A DNA stretch of 64,000 bases from Chitinophaga caeni. Its GTDB lineage: Bacteria > Bacteroidota > Bacteroidia > Chitinophagales > Chitinophagaceae. The stretch lies in the NCBI RefSeq assembly GCF_002557795.1, contig NZ_CP023777.1, positions 5,215,922-5,279,921 on the forward strand, in the 5' to 3' direction. Position numbers and translations under genes: made by a program. Within the stretch, counting starts at the first letter, position 1. Every line of letters begins with the position of its first letter. The notes beneath the pieces are model-generated. The model saw nothing but the letters and a program-made list of their open reading frames with translations, did not search any database and was not told the origin of the DNA. Of this stretch, positions 16,863 to 23,787 are shown one piece after another.

Positions 16863-17513
16863 CTACCGGGCTTCCCATTCCTTATAAAACTGGTCGAGGT
16901 ATAACTCCATGAATTGATGGCGTTCGATCGCCATTTGCCTGCCTGTAGCGGTATTCATCAAGTCTTTTAGTTTCAATAATTTTTCGTAGAAGTGGTTGAT
17001 GGTAGGACTTGTTGCCCGCTTATATTCTTCTTTACCCAGGTTCATTTCCGGGGAAATAGCAGGATCGTAAAGGGGCCTATTTTTGAATCCCCCGAAATTA
17101 AATGCTCTCGCGATACCGATAGCTCCGAGGGCATCCAACCTGTCGGCATCTTGCACGACCATCAGTGCGGGTGTTTTTTCAACCCCTTCATTGTGGCCAC
17201 CTTTAAAAGAAATATGCCGGATGATAAAAATAACTTCATCGATGACCGCTTGATCTACGCCGGTGCGGGTTAAAAATTCCTTGGCTTTCATCGGCCCGAT
17301 TTCTTCATCGCCGCCGTGAAATTTTGAATCGGCAATATCGTGCAGCAAAGCGCCTAGTTCTACGGCAAACGTGGGGACAGATTCTTTACCCGCAATGTAT
17401 TTCGAAGTTCTCCACACCCTTTCGATATGAAACCAATCATGGCCACCCTCGGCATGTTTAAGTTCTTCTTGTACGAATGAAACGGTTTGTTGAATAATGG
17501 ATTCTTGATGCAT
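16863..17513 (-). CDS. HD-domain phosphohydrolase
   Basis: 216 residues with the HD metal-binding set: HDWFHIERVW (first His/Asp, about 25-34), LGALLHDIADSKF (HD pair at about 56-57) and QDADRLDALGAIGIAR (late Asp at about 120). This matches the YedJ/YpgQ-like HD hydrolases, small metal-dependent phosphohydrolases acting on nucleotides or related phosphates. It follows the siroheme gene by 38 bases on the same strand, so it may be read through from the sulfite-reductase operon, though no functional link is evident. A bidirectional terminator follows its stop. Confidence 0.88.
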   Translation of the reverse strand: MHQESIIQQTVSFVQEELKHAEGGHDWFHIERVWRTSKYIAGKESVPTFAVELGALLHDIADSKFHGGDEEIGPMKAKEFLTRTGVDQAVIDEVIFIIRHISFKGGHNEGVEKTPALMVVQDADRLDALGAIGIARAFNFGGFKNRPLYDPAISPEMNLGKEEYKRATSPTINHFYEKLLKLKDLMNTATGRQMAIERHQFMELYLDQFYKEWEAR

Positions 17514-17551
17514 GGAGCGAAAATAGGTTGATTTTCCGCATCGATCAATTT

Positions 17552-18139
17552 TCAGGATGATTTCTTCTCTACGAGGGGCGCGGTAATTTTATTCAATTGC
17601 TTTACTTTTTCAGCAAAATCGCCCTTCAACCGCTCCCTTAACTGGTTTAAATTATGTAATAATTCATTGATGCCATCGGGCAGGGAATCTTGCAATACTT
17701 CCTTGATCCTTTTGGCAATGGTAGGCGACTTACCATTAGTTGATATAGCAATTTTTAAATTTCCCTTTGTAACGACGGAGCCAAGGTAAAAATCGCATAG
17801 CTCCGGTGTATCGGCTACATTGATCAGCACTTTGCTTGCCTTGGCTTTTTCCCAAACGCATTGATTTAATTCACGATCATTTGTTGCGGCAATAACCAGT
17901 TGTTTTCCGAAAACATCTCCACAACTGAATGGCTTTTGTACCAATTCCACCCCGGAAGAGCGTTGGGCCAAGGCTTCCAGCTCCGGTTTGAAAAAAGTAG
18001 CCACCACGGTAATCCTGGCAGCAGGAGCATTTTGCAGCATGGCATTGACTTTCTCGAAGCCAATATTCCCCCCACCAACTACCAATACCTGGAGTTGTTC
18101 CAATTTGAAAAATACCGGGAACAAATGATTTTCATCCAT
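17552..18139 (-). CDS. Precorrin-2 dehydrogenase / sirohydrochlorin ferrochelatase domain
   Basis: 195 residues. The Rossmann domain (about 10-115) starts with VLVVGGGNIGFEKVNAML (NAD-binding GGGNIG), followed by VIAATNDRELNQCVWEKAK and VNVADTPELCDFYLGSVV-type sequence, the CysG N-terminal/Met8p pattern; the helical C-terminal part continues to EKVKQLNKI. It oxidises precorrin-2 and can insert iron to make sirohaem. The start codon shares one base with the stop of the upstream methyltransferase gene (TAATG), so the two are translationally coupled. Together they supply sirohaem for the reductase encoded upstream. The fused CysG form of enterobacteria is split here into two proteins. Confidence 0.9.
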   Translation of the reverse strand: MDENHLFPVFFKLEQLQVLVVGGGNIGFEKVNAMLQNAPAARITVVATFFKPELEALAQRSSGVELVQKPFSCGDVFGKQLVIAATNDRELNQCVWEKAKASKVLINVADTPELCDFYLGSVVTKGNLKIAISTNGKSPTIAKRIKEVLQDSLPDGINELLHNLNQLRERLKGDFAEKVKQLNKITAPLVEKKSS

Positions 18140-18915
18140 TAGACAGCAATTTTATAATCAGTTGCCAACTTGGCCTGTAGCGATTGAAATGCTTCATGAA
18201 ACCGAACAACCTCACCTACGATAATAATCGCGGGGTTTGATAAATTTTTCTCTTGGGCAATCTTCTGTAAATCTGATGCGATACCGACACCGACTTGCTG
18301 GTTATCTAAAGAACCGTTCTGTATGATTGCGGCGGGTGTATGACCTGCTCCCAAGTTACTATAAATTTGACCAATTTCCGCCAGTTTATTCATTCCCATC
18401 AGGATGACAACAGTCGTGTTGGCTTGGACAGCAAATTCTAAATCGCGGGATAATTTTCCATCCTTTGTAGTTCCGGTGATCACCCAAAATCCTTCGCTCA
18501 CATTCCTGGCCGTAACTGGTATCTGGTTAAGCCCCGGTACGGAAATAGCGCTGCTGATACCCGGTACTACTTCGGTTTGAATATTAAACTGTTGCGCGAA
18601 AGCAACCTCTTCTTGCCCGCGACCAAAAACGAAGGGATCACCGCCTTTCAGGCGCACCACGTTTCCGAAGCTCAAAGCATATTGAACGATCATCCTGTTG
18701 ATTTCGTCCTGGGAATATACATGTGTACCGGCCCTTTTGCCAACGAAACGTTTCAGGCAATTTTGCGGTGCATGTTCTAATAACTCGTTATTCGCCAACG
18801 CATCATATAAAATAACGCGGGCTTCTTGTATGGCCTTCAATCCTTTCAAGGTGATTAATTCCGGATCGCCCGGACCGGCACCTACCAAGGTTAATTTCGG
18901 TTGTATTCTTTGCAT
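18139..18915 (-). CDS. cobA: Uroporphyrinogen-III C-methyltransferase
   Basis: 258 residues. Transfers two methyl groups from SAM to uroporphyrinogen III, giving precorrin-2. The signature LTLVGAGPGDPELITLKG is at about residues 9-26, and VRLKGGDPFVFGRGQEE at about 84-100 is the second conserved box; VVPGISSAISVPGLNQIPVT at about 117-136 is the third. Typical length for a stand-alone SUMT. It lies 47 bases downstream of the sulfite reductase gene on the same strand and overlaps the next gene by one base. With its neighbours it provides the sirohaem cofactor, so it is likely under the same cysteine attenuator. Confidence 0.95.
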   Translation of the reverse strand: MQRIQPKLTLVGAGPGDPELITLKGLKAIQEARVILYDALANNELLEHAPQNCLKRFVGKRAGTHVYSQDEINRMIVQYALSFGNVVRLKGGDPFVFGRGQEEVAFAQQFNIQTEVVPGISSAISVPGLNQIPVTARNVSEGFWVITGTTKDGKLSRDLEFAVQANTTVVILMGMNKLAEIGQIYSNLGAGHTPAAIIQNGSLDNQQVGVGIASDLQKIAQEKNLSNPAIIIVGEVVRFHEAFQSLQAKLATDYKIAV

Positions 18916-18962
18916 GGCGCTTGAATTAATAAGTTTAAAGGTTGGTTTTCGATCTTACTGCT

Positions 18963-21077
18963 TTAAGCATTTACGGTTTGTGCTGTTTTATTAGCGCGGT
19001 ACTGTTGAGATGCTTTATAAAATTCCTTGGCTTGTTGAAAATATTGTTCTGCAAATGCAGCTGATGGTTCTTGTTTGTTGATCTCCAAAACCATATCCTT
19101 GAAATTTGAAACGGGGAATCGCCTGGTTTCTTCGAAATGTTTTTCAAAATCATTGATGATGCTGATCTGTGTATTGCAGCTAACACCATCATCCAGCAAT
19201 AAAGCTTTTGCCGATTGTACGAAACAGGAATATGCATGATAAATCGCATCGGCGTAAGCCCCGGCGGTAATCGATTCGGTTGCCAAAAGCAACTTTTCTT
19301 CCGCCTCGTATAGCAAGGTTGCAATCAGGTCAATCACGACGCCCGCACATTCCCCAACGCCAATAGCGGTTGCAAAATCATTCGCTTGTCCCCAATCGAT
19401 GAAGTCTTCATCCTGTAAAGTGGTTAAATCAGCCAACGGTTTTAACAGGTCATAAAAATATCTTTCGCCACGACGATCGTAATAATCGTTGAACAGCTCA
19501 CCTTCCTGCAAATTGGTAGCATAATCATTCAAAACACTTCTCAATACATCCGGTCCGCGTTTGCTTGGCACTTTCAACACTTTATCTGCCACCCTTCCGG
19601 CGCCGTTTCCCATGGTTCCACCGCCCAGCAAAACCTGCAATGCCGGCAACACTTTACCCTTGCTCTTCATCGATGAACCGTGGAAACCGATATTAGCCAT
19701 TCCATGTTGACCGCATGAGTTCATACATCCCGAAATCTTGATCTTGATATCGGTGTTATAAATTAATCCCGGGTATTCTTCCTGGATCACCTGCTCCAAC
19801 GCCACCGCGATGCCTGTACTGCTGGAAATACCGAGGTTACAAGTATCGGTACCGGGACAAGCCGTGATATCGGCTACACTGTTAAAGCCGGGTGCTGCCA
19901 AGCCGACAGCTTCCAATTGACTGTATACATAAGCCAGGTGTTCCCCGCGGATGAATTTCAACAACAATCCTTGGTTCACGGTTACCCGGACATCATCGGC
20001 AATTACGGGTTGTAATTTCTCAATTAGGAGACGGGAAATATCGGAAGAAATATTCCCCAGCAAAACGCGCACGTAAGCACCGAAGAAACCCGCTTGTTTT
20101 TGCTCGAAAACATTGGTCTTTTTCCACTGCTCGAATTGTTGGGGATTTTCTATTGTGTATGCAGGTAAAGCACCGGGCGTTTCACTCGGTTCCGTAGCAA
20201 TCCATGCATCAGCATCGATGGGTACCACCTTATTTTTTACTGCTGTAAACTCTTCTTTTACCAATTCCTCGAATGCTTCCATCCCGATTTTCTGTACCAA
20301 GAATTTCATCCTGGCCTTATGGCGGCTAGAACGTTCGCCATGACGGTCAAAAACACGCAACACACTTTCGATATAAGGAATCAGTTGATCAGCCGGTAAA
20401 AACTCGAAGGCCACCTTTGCCAATTGTGGTTGGGCGCCCAATCCCCCGGCAATCATTACTTTGAATCCCCTCACTTCCTTGCCGTCAATAAGCTGGATTT
20501 TAGGAATCACACCAACATCATGCATATATGCAAACGCGGTATCCTTATCAGAAGAAGAGAAAGACATTTTGAATTTACGACCCATATCTTGGCAGATTGG
20601 GTTCCTCAAGAAATAACGGAAAGCTGCATCCGCGTATGGAGTTACATCAAATGGCTCATCCGGATCGATGCCCGCAGCATCCGAAGCCGTAATATTTCTC
20701 ACGGTATTACCGCAAGCTTCGCGGATCGTGATATCATCTTGCTCCAGTTGGCTCCACAATTCGGGCGTTCTATCCAGGCTCACGAAATGCACCTGTATGT
20801 CTTGGCGGGTAGTTAAATGCAAATTCCCGGTAGAAAACTCATCCGAAATATCCGAGATCCTTTTCCATTGCGCGAGGGTCATTTTACCGTAGGGCAACTT
20901 AATGCGCACCATTTGAACACCTGGTTGACGTTGACCGTAAACGCCGCGTGCCAGGCGTAGGCTGCGGAATTTCTCATCAGGGATTTTCCCTTCGCGGAAC
21001 AGGCGTATTTTCTGTTCCAATTCGATAATATCTCTTTCGACGATCGGATTTTCGAGTTCTGTTCTGAAGCTTTGCAT
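18963..21077 (-). CDS. Sirohaem 4Fe-4S nitrite/sulfite reductase with C-terminal HEPN-like domain
   Basis: 704 residues. Two ferredoxin-like/sirohaem half-domains occur at about 45-300 and 320-560. The iron-sulfur/sirohaem cysteines are C407, C413 (CPGTDTC) and C451, C455 (CMNSC), in exact C-x5-C...C-x3-C spacing. Sirohaem-contact arginines lie in STGNLHLTTRQDIQVHF and EACGNTVRNI. About residues 585-700 form an all-helical extension (EEKLLLATESITAGAYADAI, YHAYSCFVQSAKALLL) like HEPN domains, lacking the RxxxxH nuclease motif. It reduces sulfite to sulfide for cysteine synthesis, or nitrite. The cysteine-codon leader upstream and the absence of nitrate genes favour sulfite. It is first of an operon with cobA and the precorrin-2 dehydrogenase. 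Confidence 0.92.
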   Translation of the reverse strand: MQSFRTELENPIVERDIIELEQKIRLFREGKIPDEKFRSLRLARGVYGQRQPGVQMVRIKLPYGKMTLAQWKRISDISDEFSTGNLHLTTRQDIQVHFVSLDRTPELWSQLEQDDITIREACGNTVRNITASDAAGIDPDEPFDVTPYADAAFRYFLRNPICQDMGRKFKMSFSSSDKDTAFAYMHDVGVIPKIQLIDGKEVRGFKVMIAGGLGAQPQLAKVAFEFLPADQLIPYIESVLRVFDRHGERSSRHKARMKFLVQKIGMEAFEELVKEEFTAVKNKVVPIDADAWIATEPSETPGALPAYTIENPQQFEQWKKTNVFEQKQAGFFGAYVRVLLGNISSDISRLLIEKLQPVIADDVRVTVNQGLLLKFIRGEHLAYVYSQLEAVGLAAPGFNSVADITACPGTDTCNLGISSSTGIAVALEQVIQEEYPGLIYNTDIKIKISGCMNSCGQHGMANIGFHGSSMKSKGKVLPALQVLLGGGTMGNGAGRVADKVLKVPSKRGPDVLRSVLNDYATNLQEGELFNDYYDRRGERYFYDLLKPLADLTTLQDEDFIDWGQANDFATAIGVGECAGVVIDLIATLLYEAEEKLLLATESITAGAYADAIYHAYSCFVQSAKALLLDDGVSCNTQISIINDFEKHFEETRRFPVSNFKDMVLEINKQEPSAAFAEQYFQQAKEFYKASQQYRANKTAQTVNA

Positions 21078-21121
21078 TGTATTAATAAGTTGATGAAAGC
21101 GAATAATTAATAATTGAGCAT

Positions 21122-21147
21122 AAAAAAACCCCTGGCTATTGCCGGGG
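21122..21147 (-). terminator. Attenuator terminator of the sulfite-reductase operon
   Basis: On the minus strand CCCCGGC-AATA-GCCAGGGG forms a 7-bp GC stem with one bulged A, followed by seven Ts. It lies 45 bases before the reductase ATG and 51 bases after the leader peptide stop, so it can only act on the operon's own leader RNA. Confidence 0.85.
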
Positions 21148-21197
21148 GCCCCATCGCGAGGAACGTTGTCAACCGTCCATCTAATACATAAGGTCCC

Positions 21198-21230
21198 CTA
21201 TTCTGTTGACATACAACAGCACATCTTCAT
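21198..21230 (-). CDS. Cys-rich attenuator leader peptide (MKMCCCMSTE)
   Basis: Ten codons and a TAG stop: Met-Lys-Met-Cys-Cys-Cys-Met-Ser-Thr-Glu. The three Cys codons (TGC TGT TGT, 21221-21213) form the 5' arm of a hairpin whose other arm is CAACAG later in the same frame. The segment GTCAAC (21210-21205) can instead pair with GTTGAC at 21173-21168, giving the alternative fold needed for attenuation, and the terminator follows at 21147. A ribosome stalled on Cys codons under cysteine shortage would break the first stem. TAGGAT lies about ten bases before the ATG. The mechanism is inferred from layout, which parallels amino-acid attenuators; the product itself probably has no function. Confidence 0.75.
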   Translation of the reverse strand: MKMCCCMSTE

Positions 21231-21280
21231 GCAAATATTGATCCTATTACCCATAATCCTATAGATTTTGTAGAGTAATA

Positions 21281-21312
21281 CAAAGGTAGGCATCGAGATG
21301 ATAATTCCAAAA
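21281..21312 (-). promoter_or_regulatory. Promoter of the sulfite-reductase operon
   Basis: TTTTGG (near 21307-21312) and TACCTTTG (21281-21288) on the minus strand with about 18 bases between them match the Bacteroidota -33/-7 pattern. Transcription starting near 21274 would give a leader of about 200 bases holding the Cys peptide and terminator. Confidence 0.75.
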
Positions 21313-21546
21313 CTTTTTTGAAGAATTTTTACAGGCTGTAGATAGAAATGTGAAATGATTTTGCCAAGGCTTATTGGCGCTGGGGTTCAGGTTGTTATTA
21401 GAGGTTGAGTTAACTGAACGCGGGTTGCAGTTGAAAGGGTTAACTTCAGCTATCAATACTTATATATAGTATAAAGCATAATTTTTTGGTTTAAATCAGC
21501 TCTTTAGCTAGGGTTGCCATCTATTGGCGGGTAGATGGCAACTTTT

Positions 21547-22401
21547 TTATGCTGTTTCCGTCATCAAAGTAGACCTCGACAGCTCACAACCTAACAGTGC
21601 GTATTTTCTCGTTAACCCCCAATGATAACCACCAAGGCCACCTTCCTTGCGGATAACACGGTGACAAGGAATTAAGAAAGCCACCGGGTTGTTTCCCACG
21701 GCATTCCCTACTGCCCGCTCCGCACCCGGCCGACCGATTTCTTGTGCAATTTGGCTATAGGTTGCCAAACTACCACCGGGGATCCTCAATAATGCCTCCC
21801 ACACTTTAACCTGGAAGTTAGTTCCCTTAACGAGAAGGTGGATTTTATTAGCCCTATTGCCATGAAAAATTTGATGGATAATATTAGCCGTTGCGATCTT
21901 GTCTTCTTGGAAATCCGCGGCGGGCCAATTATTCTTGGCTTCTTCCAAGGCCCCGGTTTCATCCAATTCCCCGAGAAAAGCCATCGAACATACTCCCCGC
22001 TTAGTGATCGCTATAAAACATTGCCCGAAAGGTGTTTCATGTACTCCATATAATATGCTTAACCCTTTACCACCCAGCTTATATTCTGCCGGGGTCATCG
22101 CTTCGAGCGTAACGAAATGATCATATACCCGGGATTGCGTTGACAACCCGGCCAACTCCGCCGCTTCCGGTAGATTTTGCACATCGCGGATCTTCGATTT
22201 GAGGTATTGTGTCGTGATGAATTGTAAAAACTTCTTAGGGCTAACCCCTGCCCATTCTGTAAACAGGCGTTGAAAATGGAAATCGCTCATGTTTACATGC
22301 GCCGCCACTTCTTCCAAGCCCGGTTGAGATTTGAAATTTTCCACGATATAAGCAATCGCGGCAGACATTTTATCGTAATGATATTGCATTTCCTTCATCA
22401 T
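21547..22401 (-). CDS. AraC-type HTH / methylated-DNA-protein cysteine methyltransferase (Ada-like)
   Basis: 284 residues from the ATG at 22401. An AraC-family helix-turn-helix (about 8-105: LEEVAAHVNMSDFHFQRLF, PAEAAELAGLSTQ-type second half) is fused to an O6-alkylguanine transferase domain (about 120-270). The transferase has VKVWEALLRIPGGSLATYS and the suicide cysteine in IPCHRVIRKEGGLGGYHWG. The Ada N-terminal zinc/phosphotriester domain is missing, the usual layout for this bifunctional form in Bacteroidota. The frame extends to a TTG at 22434, but that codon lies within the -7 box, so the ATG is used. It repairs O6-methylguanine and probably regulates alkylation genes. A tandem ATG (22398) is an equally good start. 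Confidence 0.93.
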   Translation of the reverse strand: MMKEMQYHYDKMSAAIAYIVENFKSQPGLEEVAAHVNMSDFHFQRLFTEWAGVSPKKFLQFITTQYLKSKIRDVQNLPEAAELAGLSTQSRVYDHFVTLEAMTPAEYKLGGKGLSILYGVHETPFGQCFIAITKRGVCSMAFLGELDETGALEEAKNNWPAADFQEDKIATANIIHQIFHGNRANKIHLLVKGTNFQVKVWEALLRIPGGSLATYSQIAQEIGRPGAERAVGNAVGNNPVAFLIPCHRVIRKEGGLGGYHWGLTRKYALLGCELSRSTLMTETA

Positions 22402-22431
22402 AAAATTACATTTTATTTTCTCGCTACGGTA

Positions 22432-22463
22432 CAAATATAGCTACTGTTACCAGGCACCCACAA
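22432..22463 (-). promoter_or_regulatory. Promoter of the Ada-like gene
   Basis: TATATTTG (22432-22439) with a TTG about 21 bases upstream in GGGTTGTGGG. The position excludes the upstream TTG start. Confidence 0.65.
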
Positions 22464-22485
22464 CCCGAAATTTGCGAATTTGGTT

Positions 22486-22515
22486 TCATTCCCGGCTCTA
22501 AATGAAGTATCTTTG
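22486..22515 (+). promoter_or_regulatory. Promoter of the HAD phosphatase gene
   Basis: TTTGG near 22482-22486 and TATCTTTG (22508-22515) are about 21 bases apart. The -7 box overlaps the codons after an upstream ATG at 22502, which argues for the ATG at 22535. Confidence 0.7.
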
Positions 22516-22534
22516 CGGCGCAAAAAGTAGGATT

Positions 22535-23197
22535 ATGCTTAATACGGTGATTTTCGACATGGATGGTTTGCTCGTTGACTCGGAACCCTTATGGGGCCTT
22601 GCGATGCGGGAAGTTTTAGATGGCTTGGGCGTTACGCTTACCCCAGCTTTAACCTCGCACACAACGGGTTTAAGGACAAAAGAAGTAGTGAGCTACTGGC
22701 ATGACTATTTCAAATGGGACAGTAAAAGTCCTGAAGTTGTAACGGACGAAATCGTTGAAAACGTGACACAAAGGATCTTGCAGGAAGGCAGGGCCATGGA
22801 AGGGCTGGATTACATTTTACGATTTTTTACAGAGCAGCAATTCAAGATCGGCCTGGCTTCCTCATCGCCGGAAAGTTTAATTCAAGCAGTAGTTGAACAT
22901 CTAGATATTAAGAAATACTTCCAGGCGGTTGTTTCCGCTGAATTTGAAGCATACGGTAAACCGCACCCGGCTGTTTACCTGGCCTGTGCAGAAAAATTGG
23001 GTAGCAGCCCCTTAGATTGTATCGCTTTTGAAGATTCAGTAACCGGGATGACAGCCGCGAAAGCCGCCCGGATGAGGACAGTTGTTGTACCGGAGGCGCA
23101 TAATTTTCAGGATCCTAGGTATGCTTTGGCTGATTTGAAAATATCATCTTTATTATCCTTCGATGAAAAAGCTTTGAAGGCTTTACAACCGAAATAA
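22535..23197 (+). CDS. HAD-superfamily sugar-phosphate phosphatase (HxpB-like)
   Basis: 220 residues. HAD motif I is VIFDMDGLLVDSEPLW (nucleophile Asp at about residue 8), motif II is the Ser in IGLASSSPESL, motif III the Lys in YGKPHPAVYL, and motif IV IAFEDSVTGMTAAKAA. The cap between motifs I and II is helical, giving subclass I, the beta-phosphoglucomutase/2-deoxyglucose-6-phosphatase group; sequence pattern is closest to hexitol phosphatase HxpB. It probably dephosphorylates small sugar phosphates. I use the ATG at 22535 because the earlier ATG (22502) would lie within the promoter. It is divergent from the Ada-like gene. Confidence 0.9.
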   Translation: MLNTVIFDMDGLLVDSEPLWGLAMREVLDGLGVTLTPALTSHTTGLRTKEVVSYWHDYFKWDSKSPEVVTDEIVENVTQRILQEGRAMEGLDYILRFFTEQQFKIGLASSSPESLIQAVVEHLDIKKYFQAVVSAEFEAYGKPHPAVYLACAEKLGSSPLDCIAFEDSVTGMTAAKAARMRTVVVPEAHNFQDPRYALADLKISSLLSFDEKALKALQPK

Positions 23198-23347
23198 GAA
23201 GCGATCGAACGGCCCGCTGGTAATGCCCCATTTATCCACTAGCAGTTTTCCCTTTCATAATATAGGAAGCTACGCTTGTGTTCTAAAAATTGACACCTAT
23301 TCCAGGAAGTAAGTTTTTTTAAGTCTTAGGCTTTGATCATATTAAAT

Positions 23348-23679
23348 CATTGTTGTCCGACTAAATTTTAACCGGGGAGCAATTTGACCCCTCAATAGTT
23401 CGATTCAATGTTCATCTGCTCGTTTCTTGTACTTTTTTGCTTGCCCAAAAAAGGTACCAAAAAAGGGCACAAATTGGCCATTACGGCCACCAATTTGATC
23501 GCTCGATCCGGCCTTTCTACTACTGTATGGCCAAGCGACCCTTCGCTATCAACAGTGCGAAGTTCCACGGTTTTGTTGGTGGGGCTACCCGGGATTTTGA
23601 ATGTATCACCCTTCGCTTATGTCCTTGACCTGGTAAGGAATTCAAGTACCTTTAAAGCATTTTTAGTCGGACGACAATG
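23348..23679. mobile_element. MITE copy 1 (332 bp)
   Basis: Ends CATTGTTGTCCGACTAAA and, inverted, CATTGTCGTCCGACTAAA: 18-bp terminal inverted repeats with one mismatch. The 9-bp target duplication ATATTAAAT is perfect on both sides (23339-23347 and 23680-23688). The interior holds hairpins CAAATTGG/CCAATTTG and CTTCGC/GCGAAG and no transposase. A 90-codon frame inside (23408-23680) persists in copies 1 and 2 but is truncated in copy 3, and is taken as incidental. Copies 2 and 3 are at 50397 and 57328. Confidence 0.9.
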
Positions 23680-23700
23680 ATATTAAATCTACAAAATAAA

Positions 23701-23730
23701 AAGGGCGCTCCAAAATGCGGAGCGCCCTTT
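23701..23730 (-). terminator. rpsA terminator
   Basis: AAGGGCGCTCC and GGAGCGCCCTT form an 11-bp perfect stem followed on the minus strand by TTTATTTTG. Confidence 0.92.
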
Positions 23731-23787
23731 CGTATCTTACAACACAAGGATTAAGCCTTGTATTAGTTGTTGCGAAAATTTGAAAGA

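Noticed and set aside
21259..21456. 65-codon minus-strand frame ahead of the sulfite-reductase leader
   Set aside because: It covers the promoter itself and ends just before the leader peptide; Asn/Ser-rich noise.
23408..23680. 90-codon frame within MITE copy 1, repeated at 50457
   Set aside because: Preserved because the element is repeated; truncated in copy 3 and without start signals or family resemblance.
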